Under the pieces are notes generated by a model, which was given only the letters and a program-made list of their open reading frames with translations, ran no database searches and was not told where the DNA came from. From CAZWIT01 sp964533435 (GTDB lineage: Bacteria; Patescibacteriota; Patescibacteriia; UBA1558; GWA2-36-10), in the NCBI GenBank assembly GCA_964533435.1, contig CAZHLU010000045.1:1-8296 (forward strand): a stretch of DNA of 8,296 nt, in the 5' to 3' direction. The stretch's first letter is position 1. Every line of letters begins with the position of its first letter. Made by a program: the position numbers and the translations under genes. Positions 6,539 through 8,296 of this stretch are shown piece after piece.

Positions 6539-6573
6539 GGCTTGAAGTTTCTCAAAACTTTGGGCCTTTTTTT
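6539..6573 (+). terminator. Intrinsic terminator in the leader of the surface-protein gene
   Basis: Arms 6539-6550 (GGCTTGAAGTTT) and 6555-6566 (AAACTTTGGGCC) can pair over 12 bp, with three G-U pairs in the middle, around the loop CTCA (6551-6554). Seven T residues (6567-6573) follow at once. This is a standard rho-independent terminator. It ends about 45 nt after the dehydrogenase stop, so it could close that operon, but it also lies downstream of the promoter at 6490-6518 and before the ATG at 6582. Confidence 0.82.
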
Positions 6574-6581
6574 ATATCAAT

Positions 6582-8296
6582 ATGCTGAAAAAGTATTTAT
6601 TACTATCATTTCTCTTTATTTTTAGCTTAACTTTAAGCTATTTTAATACTGCGCAAGCAGCTAGCTTGGCGCAGCGTTTAAATGGACGCATTTTATTACA
6701 AGTTCAAGCTCATGGAGAGGCTTGGTATGTAAATCCTTCTGAGGGTAAGAGAATATATTTAAAAAATGGAGACGTTGCTTATAAGGTAATGTCTCGTTTA
6801 GGTTTAGGCATTACTAATGCAAATTTATCCAAAATACCAACTGGTATTGAAAATCGTTTTGCCTGTGCAGATAATGATAACGACGGTTTGTGTAATAAAT
6901 TAGAAGATGGTTTGGGCACTAGCGTTAATAATCCTGATACTGATAATGATGGTTTTAAAGATGGCGCAGAAGTCAAAAATAATTATAATCCTTTATCTGC
7001 TAATAAAGATAAATTAAAATTTGATTATACCCTAGCCAATAGTTTAAGGGGAAAAATTTTATTACAAGTTGAGTCACATGGAGAGGCGTGGTATGTAAAT
7101 CCAGTTGATGGTAAAAAATATTATATGCCAGACGGACCGTCTGCTTATGAAATTATGCGATTTTTATCTTTAGGTATTACTAATCAAGATTTAAGTCAAA
7201 TACCAATATCTAATTTTGTTATTGAAGACTTGCCAGAAGAGGTGATTACACCGCCAGTAGTAATAAATAATGATACGCAAAATCCAAGCGCTCCAACTAA
7301 TTTATTAGCTACTGCTACCTCTACGCAAATTACTTTAACCTGGAATGCTTCCACTGATAATGTTGGTGTTAGTAGATATCTTATTGAGAGATCTTTAACA
7401 TCAAATGCTAATTTTAATCAAATTGCTACTTCTAACAATAGTTCTTATATTAATTCCAGTTTAAGTGCTAATACAAAATATTACTATCGAGTACGAGCTC
7501 AAGATGCGGCTGGAAATTTATCAAGTTTTTCAAGTATTGTTTTTGCTACAACACCCAATAGCACAAGCGTACCAGCAACCGACACACAAAATCCAAGCGC
7601 GCCAACTAATTTAGTAGCTACAGCTACTTCTACGCAAATTACTTTAACTTGGAATTCTAGTACTGATAATGTTGGTGTTACTGGTTATCAGATATTAAGA
7701 TCAACAACTGCCGGTGGTCCTTACAATCAAATTGCTACTTCGAATACTAATACTTATACTAATACTGCTTTAACAGCAGGTAGTACTTATTATTATGTTG
7801 TCAAAGCTTATGACCTCGCTGGTAATGTTTCCAGTAATTCAAATCAAGCTCAGGCAACGATAGCTACTAGCTTGCCTACACCGCAGAATGTTAGTATTTT
7901 TCAACCTTATATTGACAAGATTAGTATAGCTAATATAGTGGCGCCAGAAAATACGGGTTATATTTGGTATCGTAATGGCAATCAAGTAGCTAGTGGTGTT
8001 AGTCCTACAACTTTTTTAGCACATTTTGATAATAGCTTATCGACAGTAAACAACGAAGAACCATTAGCTTCTTCAGGTGTAAACTATAGTAGTAGTAAAT
8101 TTGGGCAAGGCCTACGGGGTAAGGTAGAATATCCGGTAGCTAATAATTTATCTTTTGACGAGGGGACTATAGAGTTTTGGTTGAGCTTAGATCGAGATTT
8201 ACACGATGGTGTTTATAATAACGATCAGTATCTTTTTAGTTATATTAATAGTAGTAATTATCAAAAGATAACAATGAACGTAAAGACCTTGGAAGG
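6582..8296 (+). CDS. Large exported mosaic surface protein (HGEAWYVNP modules, TSP3-like, FN3, LamG-like), 3'-partial
   Basis: Open from ATG 6582 to the right edge without a stop: at least 571 residues. A signal peptide spans residues 1-26 (KK, long hydrophobic core, AQA before the likely cut). Two copies of a 52-residue module (GxILLQV..HGEAWYVNP...GITN..LS.IP) are at 35-86 and 157-208. Between them, 95-130, lies a thrombospondin-type-3-like calcium-binding segment (DNDNDG, DTDNDGFKDGAE) with Cys95 and Cys104, a possible disulfide. FN3 domains are at about 234-324 and 338-427. From about 477 (AHFDNSL...FGQGLRG...TIEFWLSL) a LamG/concanavalin-like domain begins. Exported proteins of this build usually act in adhesion or glycan binding; no enzyme motif is visible. 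The module pair is familiar to me from CPR proteins, without known function. Transcription probably starts at 6525 and must pass the terminator at 6539-6573. There is no Shine-Dalgarno sequence. Confidence 0.9.
   Translation, partial: MLKKYLLLSFLFIFSLTLSYFNTAQAASLAQRLNGRILLQVQAHGEAWYVNPSEGKRIYLKNGDVAYKVMSRLGLGITNANLSKIPTGIENRFACADNDNDGLCNKLEDGLGTSVNNPDTDNDGFKDGAEVKNNYNPLSANKDKLKFDYTLANSLRGKILLQVESHGEAWYVNPVDGKKYYMPDGPSAYEIMRFLSLGITNQDLSQIPISNFVIEDLPEEVITPPVVINNDTQNPSAPTNLLATATSTQITLTWNASTDNVGVSRYLIERSLTSNANFNQIATSNNSSYINSSLSANTKYYYRVRAQDAAGNLSSFSSIVFATTPNSTSVPATDTQNPSAPTNLVATATSTQITLTWNSSTDNVGVTGYQILRSTTAGGPYNQIATSNTNTYTNTALTAGSTYYYVVKAYDLAGNVSSNSNQAQATIATSLPTPQNVSIFQPYIDKISIANIVAPENTGYIWYRNGNQVASGVSPTTFLAHFDNSLSTVNNEEPLASSGVNYSSSKFGQGLRGKVEYPVANNLSFDEGTIEFWLSLDRDLHDGVYNNDQYLFSYINSSNYQKITMNVKTLE
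6684..6839 (+). repeat. HGEAWYVNP module, copy 1
   Basis: Encodes 52 residues (35-86 of the surface protein), of which 32 are identical to copy 2 at 7050-7205. Parts are nearly identical at DNA level too (ATTTTATTACAAGTT and CATGGAGAGGC are exact in both). It holds a conserved Trp-Tyr and a C-terminal LGITN..LS.IP. Confidence 0.85.
7050..7205 (+). repeat. HGEAWYVNP module, copy 2
   Basis: Encodes residues 157-208 of the surface protein and aligns without gaps to copy 1. The two copies are separated by 210 bp that encode the calcium-binding segment, so the pair is not a simple tandem. Confidence 0.85.
7272..7370 (+). repeat. FN3 front-half repeat, copy 1
   Basis: Encodes DTQNPSAPTN through STDNVGV, the linker and first strands of the first FN3 domain. 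It matches 7581-7679 at 88 of 99 bases with no gaps, at an offset of 309 bp (103 codons). Confidence 0.85.
7581..7679 (+). repeat. FN3 front-half repeat, copy 2
   Basis: Second copy, opening the second FN3 domain. Most differences from copy 1 are at third codon positions, and the similarity drops sharply after the GVGV-like strand, so only the front part of the domain is nearly duplicated. Confidence 0.85.

Noticed and set aside
6779..6976. Antisense open frame of 65 codons
   Set aside because: It lies opposite the calcium-binding segment of the surface protein; its composition is a mirror of that strand.

Overview
The window is AT-rich, compactly coded bacterial DNA, probably from a Patescibacteria (Candidate Phyla Radiation) genome recovered as a scaffold. 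The evidence is indirect. Two runs of exactly 100 N look like scaffolding placeholders. None of the visible start codons has a Shine-Dalgarno-like purine run. Large exported FN3/LamG-type proteins carry a short 'ILLQV..HGEAWYVNP' module that I remember mainly from CPR surface proteins. Stop codons fit genetic code 11. The phylum is an inference; there is no marker gene here.

Layout, left to right. (1) Bases 1-1518 hold the 3' part of a large surface protein (+), with FN3 domains, an IPT/TIG-like segment and a concanavalin-like jelly roll; its end falls in the first gap (1407-1506). (2) On the minus strand, 2152-1579, a two-gene unit encodes a DUF2178-type four-helix membrane protein and a 64-residue Xre/Cro-type repressor. 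Its promoter overlaps a perfect 19-bp palindrome plus a third half-site, a likely self-regulatory operator. (3) Divergently, 2300-3430 encodes an exported bactofilin-like beta-helix protein with a C-terminal membrane domain. (4) A tight operon follows: phosphomannomutase/phosphoglucomutase (5' end lost in the second gap, 3445-3544), glutamate racemase murI (1-nt overlap) and a D-lactate-dehydrogenase-like 2-hydroxyacid dehydrogenase (7-nt spacing). (5) The stop codon of the dehydrogenase lies inside the -35 box of a strong extended -10 promoter, and about 20 nt beyond the -10 box sits a textbook intrinsic terminator. (6) From 6582 to the end of the window runs a second very large exported protein, open to the right edge: signal peptide, two copies of the HGEAWYVNP module split by a thrombospondin-type-3-like calcium-binding segment, two FN3 domains and the start of a LamG-like domain.

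The common theme is the cell envelope. ManB would supply sugar phosphates for surface glycans and MurI D-glutamate for peptidoglycan. The dehydrogenase could make D-lactate for fermentation or, less certainly, for cell-wall use. The bactofilin-like protein would act on the outer face of the membrane, and the two mosaic FN3 proteins would be displayed or secreted. The least explained elements are the three-half-site operator controlling the DUF2178-Xre pair and the promoter-then-terminator leader in front of the second surface protein.
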